From Lachnospiraceae bacterium (GTDB lineage Bacteria; Bacillota; Clostridia; Lachnospirales; Lachnospiraceae), in the NCBI GenBank assembly GCA_017553695.1, contig JAFZKG010000030.1, positions 1 to 51,524 of the forward strand: a stretch of 51,524 bases of DNA, written 5' to 3'. Every line of letters begins with the position of its first letter. Within the stretch, counting starts at the first letter, position 1. A program made the translations under genes and the position numbers. This document shows positions 35,031 through 42,490 of this stretch, piece after piece. The notes beneath the pieces are model-generated. The model ran no database searches and was not told the DNA's origin. It worked only from the letters and a program-made list of their open reading frames with translations.

Positions 35031-35186
35031 CGGTCTCCAAAACGAAATAACTGCGTTTTGGAGACCGTTTTTTCTTTTTCAGTGGTCACTGAAACGTACT
35101 ATTCGCGCTTTGGGGACCGTTTTTTCCTGTTCAGTAGTCTCTAAAATGCAAGCATTACGTTTTGGTGACCGGTCTTTTTTAATCAG
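35031..35186. repeat. Three tandem 52-bp hairpin units (cluster B)
   Basis: Three consecutive units start at 35031, 35083 and 35135 and are each exactly 52 bp: a 14-nt arm, 9-nt loop, 14-nt arm and 15-nt T-rich spacer ending TCAG. Unit 1 is a perfect inverted repeat (CGGTCTCCAAAACG / CGTTTTGGAGACCG). Units 2 and 3 are diverged, and many changes keep G-U pairs, as expected for RNA. The array fills the space between the stop of the cotransporter gene and the stop of the converging nuclease-like gene. It looks like tandem terminators but is unusually regular. Confidence 0.9.
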
Positions 35187-36178
35187 TTTTTTATATAATA
35201 TTTTCTCCAGGAGTCGAACACTATGGCTCGCACAGCCTCTCTCCGAATGGATTCATATTTATGTAAAGAATCCTTCGATGAACGGAGCCCCATAAATTTA
35301 CGAAGATTAAGGAATGTCGTTTCGATATCTCTAAAGTTGTGCATATTTGCTGCCGTTATATAGAAAACCTTGTATCCCGACATATTGAGTGCAGTTGCTT
35401 TTCGTTTGTCATATGTATGCTGATTAACGGAAAGATGTGTAAGATTGCTATCATACTCCACAATCACACCTTGCTTCTCCCATACCAGATCACAGCAACA
35501 GGCCTGTCTTCCTAACAGCTTTGCAGCATCATCTGATAAAACAACATCCTCGTTAAGTTCCGGCTTCGAAAGCCCGTACCCTCCCAGTATCAATGGGAGC
35601 GAAGCCAATGCAGCAAGTTTATTTTCCATCGGAGAAAATGATCGGTCAACAGCGTATGAAATTGCCTGGCGAGCTTTTTTAATCCCGCTCATTCCATTCG
35701 CACTTTTTATTAATGATTTGATATTCTGAGTACTGGTTATTGGTTCTCTTTTTATTTGTGCGAACGTTGCGCTTTCATCCAAGGAATAGATTGCGCACAG
35801 CGCATTTGCAGCCTCAACCAGCTTTGACATCGGGAATATTTTCGCCAGCTGAATAAAACATAACTCTGGTGAACTAATTAAAACCTTATCGGTCAGTTGA
35901 ATGAATGATTTCTCCGGTATTTTTGCTGACCGTTTCACCGCATAGAAACTATCTTTGATTTTTTTACCCGTCTCTTTGTTAGCCATAACAACAATGGGCT
36001 GTGTAAATCCGTATTGCTTCGCCAATTCCCTGTACAGTTCCTGCGAATAGGGGATGCAGTACTCTTCAGGCAGAGAGACCAGTTTGCGATTTTGAACGGA
36101 TAATTGATCTGGCGGAAAAGCGGAGATGCCGGACAGCCAGAATTCCAGTGCGGAAGCACCAACGATTGGAATGATCAT
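35183..36178 (-). CDS. Putative DUF559/Vsr-like PD-(D/E)XK nuclease-domain protein
   Basis: The 331-residue protein has an unrecognised N-terminal region (about 1-170) and a C-terminal domain like DUF559/very-short-patch-type nucleases. Glu185 in SFSPMENKLAAL, Asp230 in CCCDLVWEKQGVIVEYDS and Glu241 in the same stretch fit the E...D...ExD order. YDKRKATALNMSGYKVFYIT matches the following 'YDxRRxxxLxxxGWxV' helix-strand. Three consecutive cysteines precede Asp230. The gene is more AT-rich than its neighbours, which suggests transfer. GAGG seven nt upstream supports the start. DNA cleavage is inferred; similar domains occur fused to AbiEi-type antitoxin regions, but I see no toxin gene beside it. 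Confidence 0.65.
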   Translation of the reverse strand: MIIPIVGASALEFWLSGISAFPPDQLSVQNRKLVSLPEEYCIPYSQELYRELAKQYGFTQPIVVMANKETGKKIKDSFYAVKRSAKIPEKSFIQLTDKVLISSPELCFIQLAKIFPMSKLVEAANALCAIYSLDESATFAQIKREPITSTQNIKSLIKSANGMSGIKKARQAISYAVDRSFSPMENKLAALASLPLILGGYGLSKPELNEDVVLSDDAAKLLGRQACCCDLVWEKQGVIVEYDSNLTHLSVNQHTYDKRKATALNMSGYKVFYITAANMHNFRDIETTFLNLRKFMGLRSSKDSLHKYESIRREAVRAIVFDSWRKYYIKN

Positions 36179-36256
36179 AGATTTACCTCTTTCGTGAGAT
36201 GGGTGAGCCGCGAACAGGCTCGGGAATGATGATATGTTTCAAAACACGGGGCAAAT

Positions 36257-36284
36257 AAAAGATGACTCCCCTGAAGAAGTCATC
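36257..36284 (-). terminator. Stem-loop terminator of the MOSC-hydrolase gene
   Basis: On the minus strand GATGACT pairs with AGTCATC across a 10-nt loop and is followed by TTTTATTT, 30 bp after the stop at 36315. Confidence 0.6.
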
Positions 36285-36314
36285 ATAACATGCCAAAAAT
36301 GTTTACACAAGAGA

Positions 36315-37541
36315 TCAGCTTTCCAGGAAGAGTCGCATCTGATCCAGTGCGTACTGATCATCTTCTTTATTATCCATGAATCCGTGCGTGCCGCCTTCGA
36401 TGACGCGGAGGGTGATGCGCTCGTCCTCCGTCATACCTTCCGGTGTGGTGGCACGATACACCTCTGCGGCACGTTCCGCATAGGAAACCGGAACAACGAC
36501 ATCATTGCTGCCGTGCGCAATGAACACGCGGCCGGTATAGGATTTGATCTCTTCGAACGGATCCATATCGATCAGGTCTGTCACGTAGATCTTCCCCAGG
36601 AGCATCGGGCCGCACAGGAAGGTATCCGGCAGGTTGGCCGGGTCGTAGTTTGTCATCGGCATCTTACCTTTCCGCACATCATCCGGAATGCACAGTGCCG
36701 GGAAGAAAAGCACCAGCCTGTCGACCGGGTATTTATTTTTTGCTGCAACGAGTGCCGATACAAATCCGCCCTGGCTGCAGCCCATCAGTACGAGTTTATC
36801 TTTGTCCACATATGGGAGTGAGCGGATGTGATCGATCACGGCTTCCAGATCCCGCACTTCTGTCAGAACGGACATCTCCTCGGTTTTTCCGTCGCTCGTG
36901 CTGAGCCTGGAGCCTCCGCAAAAGTCATAGCAATAAGCAGCATATCCCATTTCCGCAAGATACATCGTGCGCTCGCGCTCCATGATCTGCGTGCCCATGA
37001 ACCCGTGGCTCACGATCGCGATCGGCAGATTTTCTCCTTCCGGGCGGAACTCGGTTCCACGGATGGTCAGGCCATCACGTTGGCATTCGAATGTACGTTC
37101 CTTGATTTCCTTTTTTATAATATGGATCTCATCGCCGGCTTTCACGGTGCCTCCTTTCAGAACAATCGCAAATATCCCCTCGCGCGGCATCACGCAGTCT
37201 CCGACCTGTTGCCGGATCGCGCAGTCCGCGTGGCATTCTTTTCCGATCTGTGTCACTTCCAGCAGGGTCTCACCGATCTGCAGCCGGGTGCCGATCGGCA
37301 GTTCATACAGAACCAGCCCCTCGGTCAGAATGTTCTCCGCGAATGCGCCGATCGGAATATCCGGAAAATTAACCCTCATTTTTTCGACGCTCTCATCAGC
37401 AAGCAGGCTTACCTGGCGGTGCCAGTTGCCGGCATGTGCATCACCGACGATTCCGTGCTCTTCTTTCAGCACGACCTCATCCACCGGATGCTTCATGGTT
37501 CCCTTTTTCTCGCTGATACAAACTGCAAGTACTTTTGCCAT
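36315..37541 (-). CDS. MOSC domain-alpha/beta hydrolase fusion protein
   Basis: The 408-residue single frame joins two domains. Residues 1 to about 145 are a MOSC domain (VDEVVLKEEHGIVGDAHAG, GAFAENILTEGLVLYELP, TQIGKECHADCAIR with the conserved Cys103, and PREGIFAIVLKGGTVKAGD); MOSC proteins handle sulfur carried by molybdenum cofactor or related sulfur transfer. Residues about 150-408 are an alpha/beta hydrolase with nucleophile Ser256 in LMGCSQGGF, an acid in GSNDVVVP, and a His in EGGTHGFMD. The hydrolase half resembles acyl/dienelactone hydrolases. Fusion of these two is unusual; MOSC in Clostridia is more often next to a MogA/MoaB domain. No frameshift is visible. A link to the cofactor operon 6 kb away is only suggestive. 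Confidence 0.85.
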   Translation of the reverse strand: MAKVLAVCISEKKGTMKHPVDEVVLKEEHGIVGDAHAGNWHRQVSLLADESVEKMRVNFPDIPIGAFAENILTEGLVLYELPIGTRLQIGETLLEVTQIGKECHADCAIRQQVGDCVMPREGIFAIVLKGGTVKAGDEIHIIKKEIKERTFECQRDGLTIRGTEFRPEGENLPIAIVSHGFMGTQIMERERTMYLAEMGYAAYCYDFCGGSRLSTSDGKTEEMSVLTEVRDLEAVIDHIRSLPYVDKDKLVLMGCSQGGFVSALVAAKNKYPVDRLVLFFPALCIPDDVRKGKMPMTNYDPANLPDTFLCGPMLLGKIYVTDLIDMDPFEEIKSYTGRVFIAHGSNDVVVPVSYAERAAEVYRATTPEGMTEDERITLRVIEGGTHGFMDNKEDDQYALDQMRLFLES

Positions 37542-37574
37542 ATCGATCCCTTTCTATAACTTGACCGTCATGCG

Positions 37575-37745
37575 TCACATCTGCCTGCGCACGGTGGCGT
37601 ACTCGTCGCCATCGCGCCAGAACGGGCAATGCGCCTTAGGGTCCTGCATCAGACGGGCATAGTCGTCTTCGTCCATGTCCATCGTACAGACGTAATCATC
37701 ATATTCTTCATCATAAACATAAAAGACGCAGGTCTCGCATTCCAT
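37575..37745 (-). CDS. Small Cys-rich clostridial protein (56 residues)
   Basis: A 56-codon frame starts at ATG 37745 and reads MECETCVFYVYDEEYDDYVC, continues with acidic residues, and ends in CPFWRDGDEYATVRRQM before a TGA at 37575. Four cysteines (CxxC, C, C) could bind zinc. The sequence pattern matches a small conserved clostridial family of unknown function that I recall as DUF6472. It sits between the MOSC-hydrolase gene and the AlkZ-related gene on the same strand. Acidic repeats and the conserved end support a real gene. Confidence 0.75.
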   Translation of the reverse strand: MECETCVFYVYDEEYDDYVCTMDMDEDDYARLMQDPKAHCPFWRDGDEYATVRRQM

Positions 37746-37769
37746 ATGCTTTTCCGATCCTTAAAATGA

Positions 37770-38552
37770 TTATAACGAATGCAGGGAACTCCTGCCACTC
37801 TCACCCGGCAGACGATTTCCTAACACCTTTCGGATGCTCCCATCATCGGCAGATGGGAAATGCTTCCGAATCTGTTTCACGATCCGGTTCCAGGATTCCT
37901 CCGGAGTCTCTGCATATCCGCCCGCGATATAATCATATCCCCACTTGGTCTCTGGTGTTTCGATCGCAGCAATATGCCAGCCGTAGGACTCCCCTTTCTT
38001 ATTTTTCTTCTGCCGGAAATCGCTCACCAGAAGATAGGTCTGCATTTCTAATTCCGTAAGGATTCCTTCGAAGTTTTTCTCGCCGCCTTTACCAAAGCCG
38101 GCTTTCTGCTTCAGTTCAAACGAGAGCATCTCCAGACCGGCAAGTGATTCGTCCGGCTCCAACGCAGACATGATCTTCCGTGCCCGATACGACGCGAGTT
38201 CATCCCCAACCAGTGCATCGAAATCATACCCGTTTCTACGATAATTCGCAAAAGAAGGGAACCACTTTTTCGAAACATAGCCGGCTTTCTTATTATAGAA
38301 TTTCCCGTAAGCGATGTCCTTTCGGCGGCTCAGGATCTGCCGCCATTCCCACGGATCACTCGATGGATCGCCGCACCACCAGGACTGTGGCAGTGTCCGC
38401 TCCTCCACAGAAAAGCCCGGGATCTCATTGGAGAACAGCGGAAGGAAGCCGATTTTTTTGATCAGCGACGCCAGATCATCGGCCGTGCGAAGGCGCAGCG
38501 GATCGTTCGCCGCGCATCCGAGCATATACCATTCGCCGTTGATGGTTTCCAT
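37770..38552 (-). CDS. AlkZ-related (winged-helix DNA glycosylase-like) protein
   Basis: The 260-residue protein from ATG 38552 (1 nt after the upstream stop) has an N-terminal DDLASLIKKIGFLPLFSNEIPGF, then WWCGDPSSDPWEWRQIL, AYGKFYNKKAGYVSKKWFP and ELKQKAGFGKGGEKNFEGI. I recognise these as the clostridial protein group annotated as AlkZ-related, distantly connected to the YcaQ/AlkZ interstrand-crosslink DNA glycosylases. The catalytic QxQ/QxD motif of AlkZ is not clearly visible, so activity is uncertain. A frame opening at 38594 overlaps the acetyltransferase gene and is less likely. Confidence 0.6.
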   Translation of the reverse strand: METINGEWYMLGCAANDPLRLRTADDLASLIKKIGFLPLFSNEIPGFSVEERTLPQSWWCGDPSSDPWEWRQILSRRKDIAYGKFYNKKAGYVSKKWFPSFANYRRNGYDFDALVGDELASYRARKIMSALEPDESLAGLEMLSFELKQKAGFGKGGEKNFEGILTELEMQTYLLVSDFRQKKNKKGESYGWHIAAIETPETKWGYDYIAGGYAETPEESWNRIVKQIRKHFPSADDGSIRKVLGNRLPGESGRSSLHSL

Positions 38553-38553
38553 A

Positions 38554-38811
38554 TCAACATTCGATATTCCGGGTAGAAAGCCATTCCACCGCATATGGGC
38601 AGGTGGCTTTCACTTTTCCACCTTGACAATGGATGGTGTCCACGGCAGACTGAACCAGTTTCGAAGCAATCCCTTGTCCGCGGAGACTCGAATCCACAAA
38701 AGTATGATCGATCGTAAACACGCCCGGCTCTGTTTCCGGGAATGTGATCTCCGCAATCAGTTTTCCGTTTTCATCCTCCATATAGAAGCGACATTTTTCT
38801 TTCTGAAACAT
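38554..38811 (-). CDS. YjdJ-like GNAT N-acetyltransferase domain protein
   Basis: An 85-residue mini-GNAT protein. GKLIAEITFPETEPGVFTID, HTFVDSSLRGQGIASKLVQ (acetyl-CoA binding R-x-x-G-x-G/A) and VKATCPYAVEWLS are characteristic of the small COG2388-type acetyltransferases. The substrate is unknown. AAGGATGG precedes the ATG. It is adjacent to the AlkZ-related gene and probably co-transcribed with it. Confidence 0.85.
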   Translation of the reverse strand: MFQKEKCRFYMEDENGKLIAEITFPETEPGVFTIDHTFVDSSLRGQGIASKLVQSAVDTIHCQGGKVKATCPYAVEWLSTRNIEC

Positions 38812-38964
38812 CTCTGTCCATCCTTTTCGTACAGATATTTTTATATATTATAACACACCTTAACAAATTCTATGGATCATGAGATTTTCTGCTTTCGTTT
38901 TTCGTCTACGTTGTGTTATAGTAGTCGGGATGGGTTCAAAACCAAAACTGAAAGGAGAAGACTT

Positions 38965-39753
38965 ATGGATCTGAAGTTGAAAGACAAGGTAGTCCTCGTC
39001 ACCGGTGGAACCGGCGGGATTGGTACAGCAATTGTGAAGGGCTTTATTGGGGAAGGCGCAAAGGTCGCATTTTCCTCCACTAGCCAGGAGAAGATCGACG
39101 CTCTGATGCCGACGCTCGGCGCAGAAGACGGTCAGGTCAAAGGCTTCGTGGCCGATATGACCAAGGAAGAAGAGATTAAGAATTTTGTTGAGGCAGCAAA
39201 GGCGCATTTTGGAACGATCGACGTTGTTGTTCCGAATGCTGGTTATGAAGGAAAAACGCATCCGGTGCAGGATATGACGCTGGATCTTTTCGAACAGACC
39301 TATATGATGAATGTATTCTCGGTCATGCTGATGATGAAATATGCGGCACCTACACTGATCGAAAAGCAGTCCGGCGCGATCATCGTCATCGCATCCGCTG
39401 CCGCTTATGAGCCGACAGCCGGAAACAGCGCATATGTTTCCTCGAAATATGCGGTCGCAGGGCTGACCAAATGCGTGGCTCTGGAATTGGGACCGATGGG
39501 CATCCATGTCAATTACGTTTGCCCGGGTCCGGTCGACACCCCGATGATGCTCCGCATCGAGAAGGATTTCTTTGGCGACACCATGACGCACGAAGAGGCA
39601 ATGGCAATGATCGCTTCAAATTATGCAATGGATAAGAGATATGCGAAACCGGAAGAGGTTGCGAATGCTGTTCTTTATCTGGCTTCGGAAGTTTCTGCGC
39701 ATACCGCCGGCATGGGCATGCACGTCGACTCCAAGGTCGGCCCGACGAGCTGA
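38965..39753 (+). CDS. Short-chain dehydrogenase/reductase (SDR)
   Basis: The 262-residue classical SDR has the nucleotide loop TGGTGGIGTAI near residue 14, VADMTKEEE (cofactor-adenine contact), PNAGYEG, the catalytic Ser in IASAAAYEP, and YVSSKYAV, the YxxxK pair. The PGPVDTPMML segment follows. AAAGGAGAAG six nt before ATG 38965 fixes the start; the frame to 38872 adds nothing recognisable. It stands alone on the plus strand and is followed by a terminator. It oxidises or reduces an alcohol or ketone; the substrate cannot be told. Confidence 0.92.
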   Translation: MDLKLKDKVVLVTGGTGGIGTAIVKGFIGEGAKVAFSSTSQEKIDALMPTLGAEDGQVKGFVADMTKEEEIKNFVEAAKAHFGTIDVVVPNAGYEGKTHPVQDMTLDLFEQTYMMNVFSVMLMMKYAAPTLIEKQSGAIIVIASAAAYEPTAGNSAYVSSKYAVAGLTKCVALELGPMGIHVNYVCPGPVDTPMMLRIEKDFFGDTMTHEEAMAMIASNYAMDKRYAKPEEVANAVLYLASEVSAHTAGMGMHVDSKVGPTS

Positions 39754-39778
39754 TGCGCATAGAGGATTTCATGATAAT

Positions 39779-39807
39779 AAAAAGGAGCCTTATGGCTCCT
39801 TTTTTTA
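39779..39807 (+). terminator. Rho-independent terminator of the SDR gene
   Basis: AAAGGAGCC (39781-39789) pairs with GGCTCCTTT (39794-39802) across a 4-nt loop and is followed by a T run. It also touches the 3' end of the converging flavodoxin-family gene. Confidence 0.85.
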
Positions 39808-40440
39808 TTTACTCAGTTCTGCGCCCAGCTGCTCTGCTGCCGCTAGATCTTTCGGGAACTGCTCCTCGTGATGTGCCTTCCTTTGTTCCGGATCAAACAT
39901 GCCCATCTGATACTTGCTATAATCCGTCACCTGCAGCGTACTGCTTGCTGCGACAACGCGTGTCTCGCCACGCAGGAAGTTCCCCATCATTTTCTCCAGA
40001 CCTTCTGACATTGCTTTCATTCTGGTCTCGAACATTTCCTGCGGCGCATTCATCGTGAAGATGAGGCCAAGATTGATCTTACCCTGGAAATAAGGGCCGT
40101 CTCCGTTATAAGACAACATGCAGAACAGCAGTCTCTCAAGAAGTGCCCGAAACTGGCTCGTCGGCTCGCCGAAGTAGATTGGGGATCCGATGATCAGCGC
40201 GTCCGCTTTCAGGATACGGTCAATCAGCGGGGAAAGGTCGTCATTCCAATAACATTTGCAGCGTTCGGCTTCGTTCCGTTTGCACGCAAGGCAGCTGTGG
40301 CAGCCTACGAAATCCAGATCATACAGATCCACATATTCCACTTCTGCTCCGGCACCCTCTGCTCCCGCACGGGCTGCTTTCAGCATTTGCGCCGTATTCC
40401 AGCTCTTCCGCGGGCTGGCATTGATAATCATCGTTTTCAT
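39805..40440 (-). CDS. Flavodoxin-family NAD(P)H-dependent oxidoreductase
   Basis: The 211-residue protein starts MKTMIINASPRKSWNTAQML, the FMN-phosphate loop of the flavodoxin/NADPH-dependent FMN reductase family. DFVGCHSCLACKRNEAERCKC supplies Cys motifs typical of the iron-sulfur or redox-active members, and ADALIIGSPIYFGEPTSQFRALLERL is the second FMN loop. A role as a flavin reductase or electron carrier is likely; a partner is not apparent. AAAGGGG precedes the ATG. Confidence 0.88.
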   Translation of the reverse strand: MKTMIINASPRKSWNTAQMLKAARAGAEGAGAEVEYVDLYDLDFVGCHSCLACKRNEAERCKCYWNDDLSPLIDRILKADALIIGSPIYFGEPTSQFRALLERLLFCMLSYNGDGPYFQGKINLGLIFTMNAPQEMFETRMKAMSEGLEKMMGNFLRGETRVVAASSTLQVTDYSKYQMGMFDPEQRKAHHEEQFPKDLAAAEQLGAELSK

Positions 40441-40494
40441 ATTTTATTACCCCTTTCTTGTGATCGTTCTTTTTTCCAACTCGGTGCTGCCTGT

Positions 40495-40788
40495 TCAGAC
40501 GCGATTCTTCAGGATGTCCGTCGCCAACTCCAGCATCTGAAACGCGGCATCGCGGGCAGCCATGATCTGGTCATACACCAGGTCCTCCGACAGGACACCT
40601 GCCGCAACATCCTCCGGGAGTTCGCCCTCCCGATCCTCATACCAGTCTTCGCTGCCATAGTACTCGAACAGGCTGGTCATATGCCCGCGGAGTTCCTCCA
40701 TCCGGTCCAGCTGCGCCGTCAGCCCCTCCGTGGCTTCAGTGCATTCATTCAAATATCCTTCCATCTCTGTGATCCGCTGAATATTCAT
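40495..40788 (-). CDS. DUF4298 family protein
   Basis: A 97-residue acidic, fully helical protein from ATG 40788 (GGGGAGG nine nt upstream): MNIQRITEMEGYLNECTEA, FEYYGSEDWYEDREGELP, VLSEDLVYDQIMAARDAAF. This matches the clostridial DUF4298 pattern with its conserved YYGSxxW and GVLSED. The function is unknown. The frame to 40821 has no ribosome site. It follows the flavodoxin gene's start by 55 bp on the same strand, so the pair may be one unit with DUF4298 first. Confidence 0.85.
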   Translation of the reverse strand: MNIQRITEMEGYLNECTEATEGLTAQLDRMEELRGHMTSLFEYYGSEDWYEDREGELPEDVAAGVLSEDLVYDQIMAARDAAFQMLELATDILKNRV

Positions 40789-40852
40789 GGTATGCTCCTC
40801 CCCTGTTCTTTTATTAATCATACTTGAAGCGGTGCTTTCTTACCAGCACTTA

Positions 40853-40937
40853 TTCTCACAAACGTAATTTTGGCGTCCATGAGAATTGTTTTTACATAAA
40901 ATAATTCTCACAAACGCAGTTTTGGCGTCCATGAGAA
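40853..40937. repeat. Two 33-bp hairpin units 52 bp apart (cluster C)
   Basis: Unit 1 (40853-40885) and unit 2 (40905-40937) are almost identical over 33 nt: TTCTCACAAACG, a 9-nt loop, then CGTCCATGAGAA. Their starts are exactly 52 bp apart. Each folds with TTCTCA/TGAGAA outside and ACG/CGT inside around a 3x3 internal mismatch and a 9-nt loop. It lies between the DUF4298 gene and the 3' end of the peptide/nickel-type ABC operon. Loop length and period equal those of the 35.0-kb array. Confidence 0.9.
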
Positions 40938-40972
40938 CCATCTTTGTGAGCATCATTAGTGACTTCTCTTTT

Positions 40973-41716
40973 TTATATATTCTGGCGCTCGGCACTTTCC
41001 AGCAGCACTTTGGTATAGGCATCCTGCGGGTTTCTGATCACATCCGTCGTAGTGCCCTGTTCCACACAGATGCCATCTTTCATCACCATGATCCGGTCGC
41101 AAAGCATGCTGACCAGCGCAATGTCATGCGAAACAAAGACGGCCGACAGTCTGCCTTCTTTTTTCAGATTCTGCAGCAACTCCAGAACACGAGCCTGCGA
41201 AGAAACATCCAGTGCGCTCGTCATCTCATCGCATAAAAAAATCTCCGCATCGCTGTAAAACGCTCGCGCAATGGACATACGCTGACATTGTCCGCCGGAG
41301 AGAGCGGCTGGTTTTCTTTGCAACAGTTCTTCTTCCAGTCCGACCAACTGGACGAGCTCTCGTACCCGCTCCGGATCTTTTGCTCCTCTGCCGCTTTCCA
41401 TGATCGATCGCTCCATGATCATCCGTGGATCAAAAGAACTCTTGGCATCCTGAAAGATCATCTGCAGGAACTTTCCGGTCTGCCTCGGCTTCTGTCCGGT
41501 ATATTCCCTTCCGTTATAAAAGAGCTCTCCCTGGTCCAGTTTCAGCATACCGGCAATCGCCTTTAAGAGCGTGCTCTTCCCGGATCCGCTCTCGCCCACG
41601 ACACCAAGCACTTCTCCCTTATTCAGATAGAAGTTCACATCGGAAAGCGCAACGGTTGTTTTTGCTTTTTCCTTAAACGTTTTATTTAAATGTTTCCCTT
41701 CCAGAAGATATGTCAT
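40973..41716 (-). CDS. Peptide/nickel-type ABC transporter ATPase (second, OppF/DppF-like)
   Basis: The 247-residue ATPase has Walker A VVGESGSGKSTLLK, Q-loop and LQMIFQDAKSSFDPRM, signature ALSGGQCQRMSIARAF, and Walker B IFLCDEMTSALD. It has the OppF-like 'LNKTFK' start and lacks the C-terminal oligopeptide extension, so it is at the short end of the family. It is the last gene of the five-gene operon, 3 bp after the first ATPase gene. It powers uptake together with the other ATPase. Confidence 0.92.
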   Translation of the reverse strand: MTYLLEGKHLNKTFKEKAKTTVALSDVNFYLNKGEVLGVVGESGSGKSTLLKAIAGMLKLDQGELFYNGREYTGQKPRQTGKFLQMIFQDAKSSFDPRMIMERSIMESGRGAKDPERVRELVQLVGLEEELLQRKPAALSGGQCQRMSIARAFYSDAEIFLCDEMTSALDVSSQARVLELLQNLKKEGRLSAVFVSHDIALVSMLCDRIMVMKDGICVEQGTTTDVIRNPQDAYTKVLLESAERQNI

Positions 41717-41719
41717 CTC

Positions 41720-42487
41720 TTATACCATCAACTTCGGCACGTCTCTAAGAAGACTCTTCGTATATTCCTGCTGCGGGTCATGCAATATGCGTTCTGCCGT
41801 ATCAAATTCAATCACTTCGCCCTTCGACATGATCGCGATCCGGTCCGCAATGTTCGCCGCGATCCCCAGGTTATGTGTGACCAGGATGATCGTCGTTCCC
41901 CGCTCATTTTTCAGGCGGAGCAATTCATCCGTTACGGATATGGCTGTCGTGACATCGAGCGCGCTCGTAATCTCATCACAGAGAAGGAGCTCCGGATCCA
42001 TCAGCATGGCCGCCGAAATCGCGATCCTCTGATTCATGCCGCCGCTCATTTCATACGGACGGCTTTTTAATATTCCTGTTGTATTTTTCAGGCCAAGCGT
42101 TACAAACAGCTGGTTCAGTTTCTCCAGAATAAACGGAAGCGAGTGGCTCTTTAACGTCTCCTTGAACTGAACGTTGAATTTCCGGATCGGGTTGAACGCG
42201 CCGGCCGGATTCTGCTGAATGAGACCAATCTTTGTTCCGAGGAGTTTCTGGCGCTCTTTCTTTTTCATCGGAACGAGGTCCTCGCCCTCAAACAGGATCT
42301 GTCCGCCTTTCACCTTGACCTGCTTGTTTCCTGTTATGGCCCGGATCACCGTCGATTTTCCCGAGCCGGACTCCCCGACGATACACAAAACCTCGCCCCG
42401 CTCCACAAAAAGACTCGCTCTTTTTACGGCAAGCTCCTCGTCGTACACAATCTGAAGATCTTTGATTTCCAGTATTCTATCCTGCAT
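41720..42487 (-). CDS. Peptide/nickel-type ABC transporter ATPase (first, OppD/DppD-like)
   Basis: The 255-residue ATPase has Walker A IVGESGSGKSTVIRA, IGLIQQNPAGAFNPIR, signature MSGGMNQRIAISAAML and Walker B LLLCDEITSALDVTTA. It pairs with the ATPase at 40973 and lies 3 bp after the permease gene. The length lacks the OppD C-terminal extension. Confidence 0.92.
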   Translation of the reverse strand: MQDRILEIKDLQIVYDEELAVKRASLFVERGEVLCIVGESGSGKSTVIRAITGNKQVKVKGGQILFEGEDLVPMKKKERQKLLGTKIGLIQQNPAGAFNPIRKFNVQFKETLKSHSLPFILEKLNQLFVTLGLKNTTGILKSRPYEMSGGMNQRIAISAAMLMDPELLLCDEITSALDVTTAISVTDELLRLKNERGTTIILVTHNLGIAANIADRIAIMSKGEVIEFDTAERILHDPQQEYTKSLLRDVPKLMV

Positions 42488-42490
42488 ATT

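Noticed and set aside
35183..36178. Insertion sequence or transposon for the AT-rich segment
   Set aside because: No transposase, target duplication or terminal inverted repeat was found at its edges, so transfer is only inferred from composition.
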